Source: Coprinopsis marcescibilis
Lineage: Eukaryota > Basidiomycota > Agaricomycetes > Agaricales > Psathyrellaceae
NCBI GenBank assembly: GCA_004369085.1
Contig: ML210150.1
Location: 186,001 to 250,000, forward strand
Direction: 5' to 3'
Length of the DNA: 64,000 bases
Below, in pieces: positions 11,757 to 23,626 of the stretch (positions within the stretch are counted from its first letter, which is position 1; each line of letters opens with the position of its first letter). Below the pieces are notes generated by a model that saw nothing but the letters and a program-made list of their open reading frames with translations, had not been told where the DNA came from and searched no databases. The position numbers and the translations under genes are program-made.

Positions 11757-12576
11757 TCATAGGTTCCATTGAGCACAGAACCTGTAGAGCATGGCGGTGA
11801 CCGTGACGTGATCCATGATAGGTGGATGCATCTGTGAGAGAAGGAGAATCTTAGGTGATAGTTCGCTTGAGGGTAAAAAGGGTGCTTACCACAGTGCCTG
11901 ACCCAGCGCTGCGGATGAAATGAACTTCGCCGTAGACATCTCCGATTTGGTATCGGGTCTGCCGTGTGGGTCGAAAGAACGCGATAACAACACCGTTCGC
12001 ATCTTGAAGCTGAAGAAATGTTGAGCACCACTCCAGGGGAATGAATATTCATATTCGGGACTTACGAGGATGTCAGAGCTGTTGGGGCTTGGCCGCCATC
12101 GGTAAGTGGCACCGTCAGGTCCGTTGAAGATGCGGCAACCCTGGAATGGATAGTCAGCATCCAGTAAGTTGCCGAGACCTGTGCCAGAGACTCACGTAGA
12201 TTTGGGGGTCGGGTCGGACCAGGTCAGCCATAGGCAACGTGTTCTGTTGAGGAAGAGTTAAGGATGTAGAGAAGAAGGCAAGTCGCGTCTAAGCTTACCT
12301 TGCCAATTATGACGCGACCAAGACCGCCATTAGCGGCCCACTCCAATTTGGCAACGCGGTCTTCCTTGTTTGGTCGAATGGACCTCCAGAGAGTGGTGAC
12401 GCTCTGGCCATTATTGGGGTTTACAACAGTCTATAGATAGTCAGCTCGGAGAAGAAATCCGGATTGCGGGGACCACAAACCTGGAACCGGTAGAGAACAC
12501 CCCAAGCGTTGAAGAGAACACTTTCGCGGGGGTCCTGGTTGGTCCAGGAGAGAACGTCATTGGAGGGAGTAGTCAT
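11757..12576 (-). CDS. DUF6593-like basidiomycete protein
   Basis: Predicted 181 aa in six exons: 12576-12481, 12430-12299, 12243-12196, 12140-12066, 12009-11890, 11831-11757. All junctions are in phase 0, so every exon is a whole number of codons. Recognisable pieces are NAWGVLYRFQ, KLEWAANGGLGRVIIG, IFNGPDGATYRWR and a final segment that ends with a predicted strand-helix. This beta-rich layout resembles DUF6593, a family expanded in mushroom-forming fungi and without a known function. There is no signal peptide. The start at 12576 is supported by a TATA box about 85 nt upstream. The family assignment rests on remembered pattern only. Confidence 0.75.
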
Positions 12577-12660
12577 TTCAGAGATGGTAGTTGTGGAGGA
12601 GTTCTGGGGATCTGGTGCGGTTGTTGTTGGTTCTGGGGAATTGGAGACAGGTAGGATGTC

Positions 12661-12668
12661 CTTATATA
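12661..12668 (-). promoter_or_regulatory. TATA box of the DUF6593-like gene
   Basis: The sequence TATATAAG on the minus strand lies about 85 nt upstream of the chosen ATG at 12576. This is a normal distance for a fungal TATA element and supports that start over the longer open frame. Confidence 0.5.
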
Positions 12669-13646
12669 CCTGGAGTGTGCTACATGGCAAGCGGCTGAGA
12701 CCATTTTCCTTCCGAGTGATGATCCTGGAATCGATCGAAACGTGGACAAATGGCGACAGTATACGGACGAACGTAGATCCAACAAGATGACACAGAAGTA
12801 GGTTCAATATTGTTTTTTTGGGACTTGGAGCAAGGCGCCGGGTTTCCAGCCTCATTGATCGAGGAACATGCGTCCTGGACGAGCGTTTGGGTCGTAGTTG
12901 ACTAAAAAGGCGCTCGTTCTGACGGGAACGCGGTTTCGGCAAATCCCCAATCCCCTTTAGACGAGCTTGATGAGACCCTCATCGGAGCATTCCACTCGGA
13001 TATTCATGCATCGCACGAATTCTGAGAGGCTAGCACTCTTGTGATGTGGTGATGGTGTGTCTTTCGAACATACACGAGGTGTCCAATTTAAGAAGGTCGG
13101 AGACGAAAACCTGGAATCCTATGTGCGAAGAAGACCCGTCAACGTGTTTCCGGGGTTCGGGAAGGGACGGCCTCACTTACTGAGAACATTGTTGCCGGTC
13201 GAGGCTTTGGTGGCTTTGGAAGATAAGATAGTGTGAAATGGTTGCAATTGGAGAACGAAAACTTCGCGCGCTGCGGTAATGACCTACAAAAGTTGGAGCA
13301 TTCTCGATGCGCGTACATGTTATGAAAGGCTGTAATCACATTTGCATGAACTTCCAGGACTGTCGTCACTCGATTCGTGGAGTAGGTTGTTTCCACTCCT
13401 ATGTTAAGTGAGAGATTGGCCCCCACCCAGTTCGGCCTCGGAGGGACGTATGCAGGGTGTGAATACGGGAAGGGGTCTCATCTTGGCACAAGATTGTGAT
13501 GTAGCCCATTTGAACATTACAGGTTGCAAATATAAATATATGAATAAGATGTAGTAAACCTAGACACAGATTTAGCGTTGACAGAAGACGAGTTGCGTTC
13601 GCATGAGACTCACGTATGCAGTGAAGCAAGCTCACGTTGAATATGG
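12669..13646. other. Intergenic region, about 1 kb
   Basis: Lies between the DUF6593-like gene promoter and the 3' end of the uL11m gene. Some GT/AG pairs occur, but no set of exons builds a sensible protein on either strand. I see no gene. Confidence 0.4.
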
Positions 13647-14149
13647 TTATGGTACTACTTGAATACCTAACGTCCTCGCGCTTCCAACGATCATCCGAGC
13701 AATGGATTCTTGAGGCAAATGCTTCAGTTGCTCGTCAGAAGCTTTTATCTTGGAGATTTCGAAAACATGCTTGAGGCTGATAGTCGCAAGAATTTCATGC
13801 CCTGGTTTTGCTGGCCCTTTCTCAAGTCCAGTCGTTTGTTTTAGGAAATATGACACTGGAGGGGTTTTCGTGACGAAAGTGAACGTTCGATCCGGTTGGA
13901 CGGTAATCAAGGTGGGTACAGGCACTCCGGGTTCTATTTGCGCGGTTTTGGCATTAAATTCTTTGCAGAAGTCCATGGATTTCACGCCGCGAGCACCAAG
14001 AGCAGGACCAACTGGCGGTGTCGGCGCTGCCTTGCCAGCTGGAATAAGTAAACGCTAGCCAAAGGTAAATAAGCCTCAGAAGCGCCAAAAAAGTCAACAT
14101 AGACCCATACCACAATCTGCGCCCTGGCTTTCTGGGCTGCCTTTGACAT
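13647..14149 (-). CDS. MRPL19: Mitochondrial large ribosomal subunit protein uL11m
   Basis: Predicted 148 aa, two exons: 14149-14111 and 14054-13647. The first exon gives MSKAAQKARAQIV and the second resumes with RLLIPAGKAAPTPPVGPALG, the conserved L11 N-terminal glycine/proline loop. The C-terminal rRNA-binding half ends with ARMIVGSARTLGIQVV. uL11 forms the base of the ribosomal stalk that contacts translation factors. Mitochondrial targeting is inferred from the family type, since a cytosolic L12/L11 protein would differ. Yeast MRPL19 is the counterpart. It shares a short (167 nt) divergent promoter with the M28 peptidase gene. Confidence 0.92.
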
Positions 14150-14316
14150 TTTAGAGAATCTGAACCAGCGACCGACGCGTTGGAAGACAAGAGTAGTCTG
14201 CAAATTGAGCTACGTCAAACGCGGGGCTCGGGATCACGTGGACTGCCGCGTCAAGTGGTTTGGTTACGAGGCGCGGGCGCTACGTCGACCACCTTTGTTC
14301 CTTGTCTACCATCACT

Positions 14317-16445
14317 ATGAAGTCTTTCGCTGCTCTTTTGTCCATAGTCTCGCTTGCCTTGGGTGCAAGTGTCCTTCATTTCAAGGAGGATGCAGCGCAA
14401 GCTCCAATGACCCTGCCAATGTCCCACCCTTCTTTCGATCTGGACCTCAATGAGGTCAGGCTCGTGGAACTGGAAGGGCAACCCCCTCAGTGGATGACTG
14501 AACTCGACAAGGTGTGGATAAAAGTCACCCTTTTAGGCTCTCATATAAATCCATATTAGGTCCATCTCAAAGCTAAAGGGGTGAACTTCTTGGATATGTA
14601 CGGTGATTTGACCTTGCCCCTGTCTACTTACTTAGCTCTTTTCCTAGAACTGAGGCACAAGACCTCGGAACAGTTCCACGAATTCAGGCATTTGGTGTGT
14701 TGCAGCTCACTACTGAATTCCCTCTTTCTTATGACGTCTTCAGCCTCTTTCCCAAAACCTAACGCCACTGAGAAGGTCAAACCCATATTGAAGACACTGT
14801 CCACTGATGGCCCAAGGGCAAATTTGGAGAAGTTCACAAGCTTCCGTACAAGACGTGAATACCAGTTTCTCTTTGAAATCTGCCCACGAGTGCTGATTTG
14901 CCACTGCTTTTCTAGACTATCGCAGCGAGGTAGCTTGGTTACTCCTTCTCAAAGATTCTTTCTAATTCGGTACAGACCGGAAGGCAGAGCCAGCAATGGC
15001 TTTACTCAAAGATATCTGAGGTATGGTCCCCCGTGTTGCCATTCCGCATAAATTTGAGATTCATGATTCGTTCCGTTCAGATTACCGCCGAGAGCGCTTC
15101 CAAAGCTCTCCGGAAATTGATTACTGTCAAGGAGTTCCCTCACTCATGGGGTCAGAACAGTATTGTATGGCTTTCCCATCTGCCATTAGATGCTATCTCA
15201 ATATCGCTTAGATTGTCCGAATCAATGGGTCATCGACGACAGATAACGGGGTTGTGGTCATCAGTGCGCACCAAGATAGGTGGGTTACGAACTTCTTCCG
15301 AAGCAAATTTCAATTGAGATGTGATTGTCCAACGTAGTACCAATATGTGGCCGTTCCTCCCTGCTCCAGGTTAGGGCGTTCCTATCTATTCGAAGGTTAC
15401 CTAAACTCATAATCTAACCTTCCACAGGGGCCGATGGTAGAGTTCAGCTGAAATACCCTTGTATACATCTAACCTTGCTCTGTCATAGACGACGGATCCG
15501 GAACCGTCACAATTCTCGAAGCATACCGAGCGCTCATTGCCGCCGACTTCCACCCCGTCCGCACCGTCGAATTCCATTGGTATTCCGCGGAGGTATTTTT
15601 GGTCTGACTTATGAACGCAAATGACTACTGACGTACCTTCAAGGAAGGAGGGCTTCTCGGGTCCCAGGCAGTAGCCAAGGAGTATGAAAAGAATTCAGCC
15701 AAAGTTATTGCGATGAGTCAAGTAAGGCATTTCCGCCGGTCACATACTATGTTTGCTCATCGTTGCCGTAGTTTGATATGACTGCATGGGTCAAGGTGAG
15801 GCGAGAGTTGCCGCATGAAACGAGGGCACACATTGACTCGTACACAGCGCGGGACGCGTGAAGAAGTTGGCATCATCACGGATTTCGTGGATACTGGGTG
15901 CGTAGTTTTAACCACTTGACGTCACATAACTAAACCCCTGTCTAGTCTCACGCAGTTCAACATGGACCTTGTCGACACCTATCTTGACATCCCATACGTA
16001 GAGGCAAGTGCATGTTCAAGTGTTTCAAACCTTACCTCTGATTTCGATGATTCTTTGTATGTTCAGACCAAATGCGGCTACGCTTGCAGTGACCAGTAAG
16101 ATATCTTGGCTTTTTCCAAACTCGGTGTACTGACTCTCACCCTCAGTGCCTCGTGGTCGAAGGCGGGCTATCCCGCTGCATTCACCATCGGTACGTTTGT
16201 ACTCAGCAATATCATTACCAGTTCGCCAATTTTCTTGCAGAAAGCGCATTCGAGAACTCCAACAAGAACATCCACAGTGCGAACGAGTGCGTACCGCACT
16301 GTATGAACACTGTTCGTCATACTCATTTATCCATTCCAGCCGTATCGACATTTCGGACGAGTTCAGCTTCACACACATGTTGGAGTTTTCAAAGCTTGCC
16401 GTGGCATTCGCGGTTGAGTTGGGTGGTTGGACCGAACCTGCCTAA
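14317..16445 (+). CDS. Secreted M28 leucine aminopeptidase
   Basis: Predicted 393 aa from 19 exons: 14317-14511, 14560-14597, 14648-14694, 14744-14854, 14916-14929, 14976-15020, 15081-15164, 15212-15279, 15338-15369, 15428-15436, 15489-15592, 15644-15721, 15772-15795, 15848-15897, 15946-16003, 16067-16095, 16147-16190, 16241-16286, 16340-16445. A signal peptide ([18 protein letters not shown]) and a propeptide precede the metallopeptidase domain. Zinc-site segments are all present: HQDS, PGADDDGSGT, YSAEEGGLLG, FDMTAW and CSDHASW. These enzymes remove N-terminal residues, preferably leucine, from extracellular peptides. Two exons are tiny (14 and 9 nt), yet both are needed to rebuild conserved motifs. 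The intron after 16003 has a GC donor (AG|GCAAGT). Confidence 0.92.
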
Positions 16446-16610
16446 TTCGATTGCTCGGAGCCTTCAACTCTTCTCCCTGCTATCTATCCGCACTCGTGTA
16501 ATGATACCGACTGCCTGTGGCTACTGTTGTGGATAATGTAGTCTCCTATGTGACAAGGAAGCAGGGCGGATGTGATTGTTCAGCTATAATTTGCATGGGA
16601 GCGTCCTGTG

Positions 16611-17350
16611 TCATCGATAGTGTGAAGAGTTGGAATACTCTGCCACCATCTCGATGTGACGAGTGAAAGGGGGACCGTTCGTTATCTCGCAACATTCCCG
16701 GAGAAGATTGTGCAAACTCCAGGGTTGTGGGATTATCCAAATATCGCAGCAGACGAAGCTTTCTGCAGTCCACTGCTTCACAAACGTTTCTTCGTGCTCG
16801 TTACTTACCAATCATATTCAAAGGAAGAATCACCTGGAAGCCCGGTCGATCCTCGCAACACTCTCGCATCGACATTCCAGATCTCATTAGCAGTTTTCGG
16901 CAATGCACCAGTCACCTGGCTACGGGTGCACTCGCTGTACCATGGTGCAAATGCGTCAAAAGGAGATAACCCCGTATCCGGCATGTGCTTCACAAGTCGC
17001 ACCTTCTTCTCGGGAACGATGACACCACGCCAAATCGCGTTCGAGATTTCATAGCTGTGTCGACGATACTCTGACATCCTGCACGTTCGCGGGAGGTACA
17101 AGCCGCAACTAAATGACATCGTGATGCGAGAGGCGTCTCCCGAGCTGTTATGTGGTTCCTCGGCTACTGGCCATGATGGATTGTAATGTGAAGGGAAAGA
17201 TGTAAGTACTAGCTGGTATTCTATACCTTGGGCAAGCCATGACTTTACAGTTTCCGAAAAGGAAATTTTTACATTATCCCTTCGGGAAAGTTGGGCATGC
17301 AAGTAATGGTAACACTGGTCTCCCTTTAGCCACCGCTCCGCACGCGACAA
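16611..17350 (-). CDS. Orphan protein of unknown function, 229 aa
   Basis: Two exons, 17350-16809 and 16758-16611, give 229 aa. The first exon is a 542-nt open frame ending at a strong GTAAGT donor, and the second continues in frame with CFVCCDIWIIPQPW. The protein has several Trp and Cys residues (FVCCDIW, LRECCEIT) and a central SYEISNAIWRGVIVPEKKV segment. It has no signal peptide or obvious membrane helix. I recognise no family. Support comes from the long open frame, clean splice signals and natural amino-acid composition. The start could lie further upstream. It is divergent from the small membrane-protein gene at 17588. Confidence 0.5.
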
Positions 17351-17587
17351 TAGGCAATAATGGGGTCTCTGCGACTTGATTCTCTTGATTCCGCAGGTGG
17401 TGATGTGATGAATTAAAGGCTGTCACCCCATTTTTCAGGGAACACCTGCCCGTCGAATACGTTTTACCAAACGAGGCTCGGAGGAAGGCGGTTAGGGGCT
17501 TCCGGATATGGGGACACGCTACCGCCTCCGCCGCCCTGGGACAATCCCGACGCGAGTTCCCACATTCGCCTTTTACAGGTCGCCTTC

Positions 17588-18157
17588 ATGTCTTCCAGCC
17601 TCTCAACGCGCACACGACGGGATCGAGATGTTCAAACGGCATACGAGATTCAATCTAGGGCGGCAGCTTCCGTCAGTTCCTTCTAAAATCTTGTAATCTT
17701 CAATTCTTAAACGTTTATCAAAATCTAGGGAGCCCTTAGGGGATTCGGTGTCGGTGCTGGGGTTGCTATAATTGCTCACCATACGTGGCCTTTATTTCGG
17801 TACTAGTATCGTCCAATAGCGTTCACGCGGTGCATTCAACTGTCTTTGCTCACGGTTCGCACCGACCTCCAGGCGACAAACATTGGCATTCAAGGGGTTT
17901 CTCGTGAGCGGATGCACGTCGCATTCTTCGACTCGTATTCTCATGCCAATCTAAATGGGAGCCTTGCATTCACAGTCACATGCTTTGGCCTCATCTTCGC
18001 TGCAGAGGCTGCCCTTCAAGAACACGAAGGCACCCGTCGTAAAGAAGAAAACGTCATACGGCGAGCTGCACGATTGGATCTCGCTCGCCAAGGTCTCATT
18101 GGCACAGAGAGCGAGATCGCAAAGTGGAGGTCGGAGAGAGAAAACAAAGAGCAATAG
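17588..18157 (+). CDS. Small conserved fungal membrane protein, splice junction unresolved
   Basis: Exons 17588-17671 and 17729-17799 are clear and give an N-terminus with QTAYEIQSRAAAS and a glycine-rich helix (GFGVGAGVAIIAHHTW). A third exon from 17873 continues RRQTLAFKGFL. The last exon, ending at 18157, encodes TCFGLIFAAEAAL and a charged coiled tail (RRKEENVIRRAARLDLARQGL). The obvious third intron, 17904-17975 (GTGAGC...ACAG), puts the last exon out of frame by one base. A weaker intron 17918-17961 (GTCGCA...GGAG) keeps frame and gives 131 aa. Two membrane-type segments and a basic tail suggest a small organelle membrane protein; the function is unknown. Confidence 0.6.
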
Positions 18158-18353
18158 CACATATAGCCGGCAGGGTGAACCATGCACATGTTCACAGAAC
18201 GGATTTTACTGATAAATAATAACAAGTGGCTACACAGTACAAGGCATTAGATGTATCGTTTCAGGCAAAGCGAATAATTAATTGTTATAGACAGCAAGGA
18301 TGGTCTTCTAGGTGATACAAAATGTCCATTAGTTGTATGTAAGCGGACTGGGT

Positions 18354-20381
18354 TCATTGCGAGTTGTATGGTGTCCCGGGTGGGTTTTGAGGAAGTCCTG
18401 GATTCATGTTGTATGGGTTTGGGGAACGATTATACACAAAGCCGTCAGGGTTGGGTTGCTGGTATGCAGGTTGCTGATATATCACAGGTGGTTGTGGCAA
18501 AGCTGATTGTCGACGCTGTCGTACTTCCGTTACTACCGACTGAGGCGGGGGTGGTGGCGGAACTGGAGGGCCAGGATGATTCGAAACAAATGAGCCGGGG
18601 GGAGGAGGGGGCGGCAATGGCAAAGGTAGACTGGTCGAAGGCGGAATACGCCCAGGGGAGATACTTCCGGAATGTTGCTGCGGCGGGCTGTAACCTCCGT
18701 TCTGAACCAACGGTGGTGGCGGAGGGGGCTGACCATAAACAATTGGCTGAGGTGGCAGGGGCCGAGAGCCTCCAACTGTTGTAGGAGGTGCAGGGTTTGG
18801 TAGCGGCAGAGGAGGATCCTGAACACCTTGAGGATACGTTTGGTATGCCTGCGGCTGTGTCGGGGTATGTGGCGAATGCATCGGCGGCGGACCTTGCGAT
18901 GGATAGTAGGACTGTGGTGCCTGGTTATTTGACTGAGGGAATGGGTATGGTTGGTATGAATACGGCTGCGAGCCTACGGGGCTTGGGTTCTGGTAAGGAG
19001 CTGGTGTCGAGGACACATATGTCACAGGCGACTGCGTTTGAGGATACGGCCCAGATTGTATGAACTGTGACGGAGAAGAACCGTATTGGGCAGGCGAGGG
19101 AGTATGCGATATTGGGGGTGCATATGGATCCACTACACCCGGTTGTATGGGGACAAATCCTGAGGATTGAGGCAAAGGGACGAAACCCGATGATGATGCT
19201 GGAATACTTTGTCGAGGCCCACGACCCGTGCCAGGGTATTGAGCTGAAGCATTGGGGTCATAAGGAGGTTGGTATTGGTACGGTTGATTGGTCAAATGGA
19301 AGGAAGATTGAGTGCCAGGAGATGGTGGTCGGTCGTATGAGTAACCCAGCGTAGTATCGGTGGCGTAGCCATTGTAACTTGCTTGGGAATAGTGTGGTGA
19401 ATGTCCAACAGGCTAAAGGATCTTGAGTAAGCAAGCTTCTCAACAAATATATCAGTATCTTACCGGAAAGCTCTCCCTGCGATGATGGCCATGATTTATT
19501 CCGAATTCCCCAAAGTCTTGAGCCAAAGAATCAACGAGTTGTCTTTGATTGTGCTGTTCGTAAGGAGCAACATAGAGGTCCGGTGGGCCTGTTGAAGGAT
19601 ACCCGGCGCTAGCTGACGCTGTGCGTGACAGATGTTGCCCTGGGACACGTTCCCCAGACGGGATAAAGGAGCCGGGTCCTCCATATTGCCTGTTGTTCTT
19701 CGTAGGTTTCGGAGTCACCTTCTTCTCTGGTGGTGGTTCCTAAATCAGCGTTCATATTCGAAATCAGCGTGCGTGCAATCAGGAAATCATGAAGCTCACA
19801 TTGGACCAAAATGTGAGTTCAAGGTATACTTTACCAGCAAACTTGTCCTTGTTGTTGAGCGTGAACCATTCTAATCGAATGGATGAGTAGCCATAATTAC
19901 CATTCAGTGGATTGACAGACCATCCGTTTCCCCTTTCGTCAGGACCTCTGTTAGGTCAACATCCGCCTCTCCAATGAAATCAGGCTCTCTGGCATCGTCT
20001 GCAAAGCAAGTCAACTTCATGATCTTCCCGCCCTTGATGTTTCGAAGGGAAAATTTTTCTTTTGGGGGAAGTGGAGGTGGTGTCCCATCGAAGGGCTTCG
20101 CAGTCCTCGTCAGGACATCGTCCGTGTCTTCGTACAGTATGAACCTGATCTCTTCATCCCACTCTGGATGCTGGCCGCCACGCTTGATGGCCTTCGTACG
20201 CCGCTTCTCTCCATTCACAGTGACGACGCAATATGGATCCTGCTTGCCGATGTGACGTTTATTTGGTAGATGATTCTGCAACCGGATTAATGGCCAAGCA
20301 ATTAACAAGGAGCGCGCGTTCGCGTACCGCTTTGAGTATAACCACAATGAGGGTCCCTATTTCTCGAGGGGTGGTAGACAT
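18354..20381 (-). CDS. C2-domain protein with proline-rich tail (Inn1/Fic1-like)
   Basis: Predicted 604 aa in five exons: 20381-20328, 20275-19921, 19870-19800, 19739-19464, 19412-18354. The C2 domain fills about residues 8-160: GTLIVVILKA, the NLPNKRHIGKQDPYC-type loop, TKAIKRGGQHPEWDEEIRF, and an end strand VYLELTFWSN. The remaining 440 residues are Pro/Gln/Tyr/Ser-rich with runs of five to seven prolines, which are likely SH3 or profilin targets. This layout matches fungal Inn1/Fic1 proteins, which act at the division site and link the actomyosin ring to septum formation through SH3 partners. That role is inferred from architecture. Basidiomycete members are poorly studied. Confidence 0.85.
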
Positions 20382-20611
20382 TTCTCCCATAGACCGCTGT
20401 GGGTTGGTTTCAAGAGAACTGATAAACGTTAGGTCATGTAGCAGACAAGAGCCATCAAGTAGTACTTGTGAACTGATGAATGGGCCGGTTTGGCTTGGCG
20501 TCTGCAACACTGGCTTTGTCTTCCCTGTTTGGCCAATTTGCTCCGAACATTACCCAAGAAAACCACCGAGTCATTCAGTCCTCATGTTCAAAATGACGTA
20601 GTTACAAATTA

Positions 20612-22971
20612 CTATTGACCAGGTTTGTAGCTCTTGTTCTCCTTCAAAATCAAATAAGGCTTGCGTTCTGCCAGGTCGAGCACCATTTCCGCGAAATAGC
20701 TGTTTGCCCATGCAAACCAACTTCTGGTATAATCAGAAGCGTTGTAGATTGACTGCGACTCATGGATCAGCCCGAGACCGTTCGTGTTCTGGAAGTTAAC
20801 ATTGATATATTAATCCGCCGCGACCAAGTTTCACCAACAAACAAGGCACTCACATTCACGAGCTGGTAGAGCGAGTCCATAATTTCCTTGTCGTCGTCAG
20901 TTCCATAAATTGCCGATATTTGGGACATTGGCCTGTAATTGGGCTAAAGTGAGGTTTTCTTACAGGATATCACGACTTACCATGGATGCCAGGGAGTGAT
21001 GTGTGGCCCGCCAACCCCACTAAAGTTGCGACCTCGAGCATAGTATGGATTCCTGTTGGATAGCAAAAGCTTGCGCGTGGCCCTGTAAGCCCGGTCGCCT
21101 TTCTTCAAGAATCCGAGGTATGGAAGAGATAGGAGCGACTGTAGAGCGATCAACAGGAATTTCCATTAAAACGGGTTAACTTGCCGCTTACAGGGACATT
21201 GGCATCATCCATGACATATCTTCCCCCGAATCCATTAGTCTCGTAGGCAAAGATATCGTCGACGACCTGATATCCTACATCAGTCGCTGTTGAGAAGCAA
21301 TAGGCACACCACGAACCGTAGTTCTCCAGATAGCTCTGTTAATGCGAGAACTCCATTCTTTCGCGAGAGAGCTGACATTTTTCAAAGTCCCAACGTCATC
21401 CAGGACAGTTGCAAGGTGCTCCAATTCAACGCTCAGCATCGCGTTGGCGGGCGTCAAGAAGGCTACGGTTCACCGTCAAAACTGTCGTCCTGGACTGAAA
21501 TAAAAGCACGCACCGAAAACTGTGAGATCGTCTGATGGCCTATGGGAAGTGCCGACAAGACCAGTGTAGGCCTTGGGCTCGTTGTTTCCTCTGTTGTTGA
21601 CTCTTGGGGAGAGTGCACCACGACTTCCAGTCCAGTTGTAAAACGAAATGAAGTTGAAGTTCTCGTCGAACGATGGCTGAGATTGTTCGCGGATAACACG
21701 GAAGATTTGGTCAACTGCACCTCTCCCTTAAACGAACAAATGGTAAGTCCGAGGAAACATATTTCGTGGTGACAACTCACAGTGCTCGTTCATAAAGGAT
21801 GAATCGCCAGTTTCTTGGTAATAGGCCCGAGAAAGTTTCAAAAAGCCACATAGTGAATCTATCTCGTACTTTGAGAGAATTGAGTGCAATGTCGCTGTCG
21901 GGGGGATATGGACCTACCTTGCACTCAAAAACGACCTTGGGGTCCACAGCACTGATATTCAAGGTAAACTTTTTGTGGGTTTCATCTTCGACGACGACTC
22001 ACGGGTTCACAATGACATTGTCCGCCCACTCATTATGAGATGTAGGGAGTCCACTCTCGGGCGGAGGTTGGAAAGCACCACCTAAATTCGACCAATAAGA
22101 AACATATAGCAGAATAAAAGGAAACACGGACAATAAGGGAACTGGGCTACGTATCTGGCTTCGTTGTTTATTACCGCCTTGACCAAAGACGCCAGCTTCG
22201 CGTCGACATGTAGCAGACTGTGATAGTGAGCAAACTTCCAGTCCTTCAGTATTGAGGTACCGATCGATATAGAAAAACGGACCTGATTGGCAGTATCCCG
22301 GAGCCATTGTGCACTGTACAGTATCAAAGATTAACGTCGGGCTTCACATCGTTCGTGTTCACTGTCCCACTGACGCGATATCCTATAACAAAGGTCAGAA
22401 GGGCGCCTTCCCGTGTCTACAACAGAGACTTACACCAGTAATAATGAAAGCCAGATTTTGCTCCTAGTGCGTAATGAGCGGGGTTATTCGCCGCCCTGAA
22501 GATGCACCCACCTCGCTAAAGTAACGAACAGTTGTGTCTGATTAACAGTAAGTCAGTAAAAACCATGCTCGCCGTGCAAACAACGATCTGGGCGCACCAA
22601 GGGTGTTTGGAAACGTGTTCTCAAACAGTCGTGCCAGGTCTGGGTCCTTGAGGAGCGAGTTCATATCCTGAATGACTTTCTTTCGCGAATAGTCAGCTCA
22701 CGACGAGAGGAATAGTTAAACAATGATACAAACCTCTACGGCAGTGCTATGAAATGTTCTGCATTCTGGTTCTGGCCTCATGTAAGGCAGAGCGAGTGGA
22801 CCTGAAGAGAATGGTGGATGGGGGACCTGAGGGATATAAGTCACCCTTTTCACACAAATGTTCAAAACGCACCCTGGCATATGCTGCATATCCAGGACAC
22901 TGTGCTCGAACGTTTTCGGCCAGCATTGACGCGGACGTTGCGACGAGCGCCAGGCGCAGCCCTAGTTTCAT
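20612..22971 (-). CDS. GH125 exo-alpha-1,6-mannosidase (Mug157/DUF1237 family)
   Basis: Predicted 506 aa in 17 exons: 22971-22873, 22826-22734, 22679-22598, 22537-22512, 22463-22434, 22382-22375, 22313-22283, 22234-22132, 22081-22003, 21951-21918, 21868-21781, 21726-21514, 21462-21317, 21266-21192, 21138-20981, 20932-20854, 20788-20612. A signal peptide precedes QCPGYAAYA. Family landmarks follow in order: FENTFPNTL, FIITGDI, AQWLRDTANQ, PYCGAFQPPPES, FAYETNGFGGRYVMDDANVPSLL, GVGGPH and SWFAWANSYFAE. GH125 enzymes remove alpha-1,6-linked mannose, so a role in glycoprotein or mannan processing in the secretory pathway or outside the cell is inferred. Exon 6 has only 8 nt, and the GDIAAQWLRD motif cannot be rebuilt without it. 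The usual MWLRD is QWLRD here. Confidence 0.9.
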
Positions 22972-23626
22972 TTTGAGAAAAGTCCACAAATCGTCGCAGA
23001 ATGCTAGAAGGGCTGTGACGGAGTAGACAGCAACTGCGAGCCCCACATTCTTTATAGCCAGTACAGAGAGCTCGAGAAGCTCTCGTAGAGCATCTGCCAT
23101 GTATGTTAGAAGTCGACGCTGTTCACAAGACCCAGAATCCCACACGCCGCGGTGAACAGGGATGCAAAATTCTGCTTCTAAGAATTCAGGTTGCTGTCAG
23201 AGAACGCAGAGTATGAGACCGAGAACCCTCGAATTTCTCCGGCACGAGAGAGAGAGTAGCTATTCTCCAAGTAATTTTGTGGGCAGAAAGCACATTCGCG
23301 GACGAATGGCAGCAGCGGTTGCCAAGAGGATCGAGAGGCCGCCCATATCCGGATGCCTTCCAATCAGGCAGCACCAATACCTACCTTTATCCCAAACAAC
23401 CTAACTTTGTTGGCTTTCGGAACATCCAAACGCTGGTAATATACGCGAGACCGAAGTATCAAACAATGAAAATGTACAGATGTAAGTTATGAGAGAAGCT
23501 AAAGGCGCATACATACACAAGGGGAACGAGAACGAATATAAAGAACTCGAGAAGTTCGCCAGAAATATCACCCATGCGTGAAGGAGAAAATATAGAAAGC
23601 AACCAAGAATATGTGCCTATTGGAGC
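22972..23626. other. Intergenic region
   Basis: 655 nt between the GH125 start and the stop of the next minus-strand gene. No exon is visible. It probably holds the GH125 promoter and the 3' end of the upstream gene. Confidence 0.45.
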
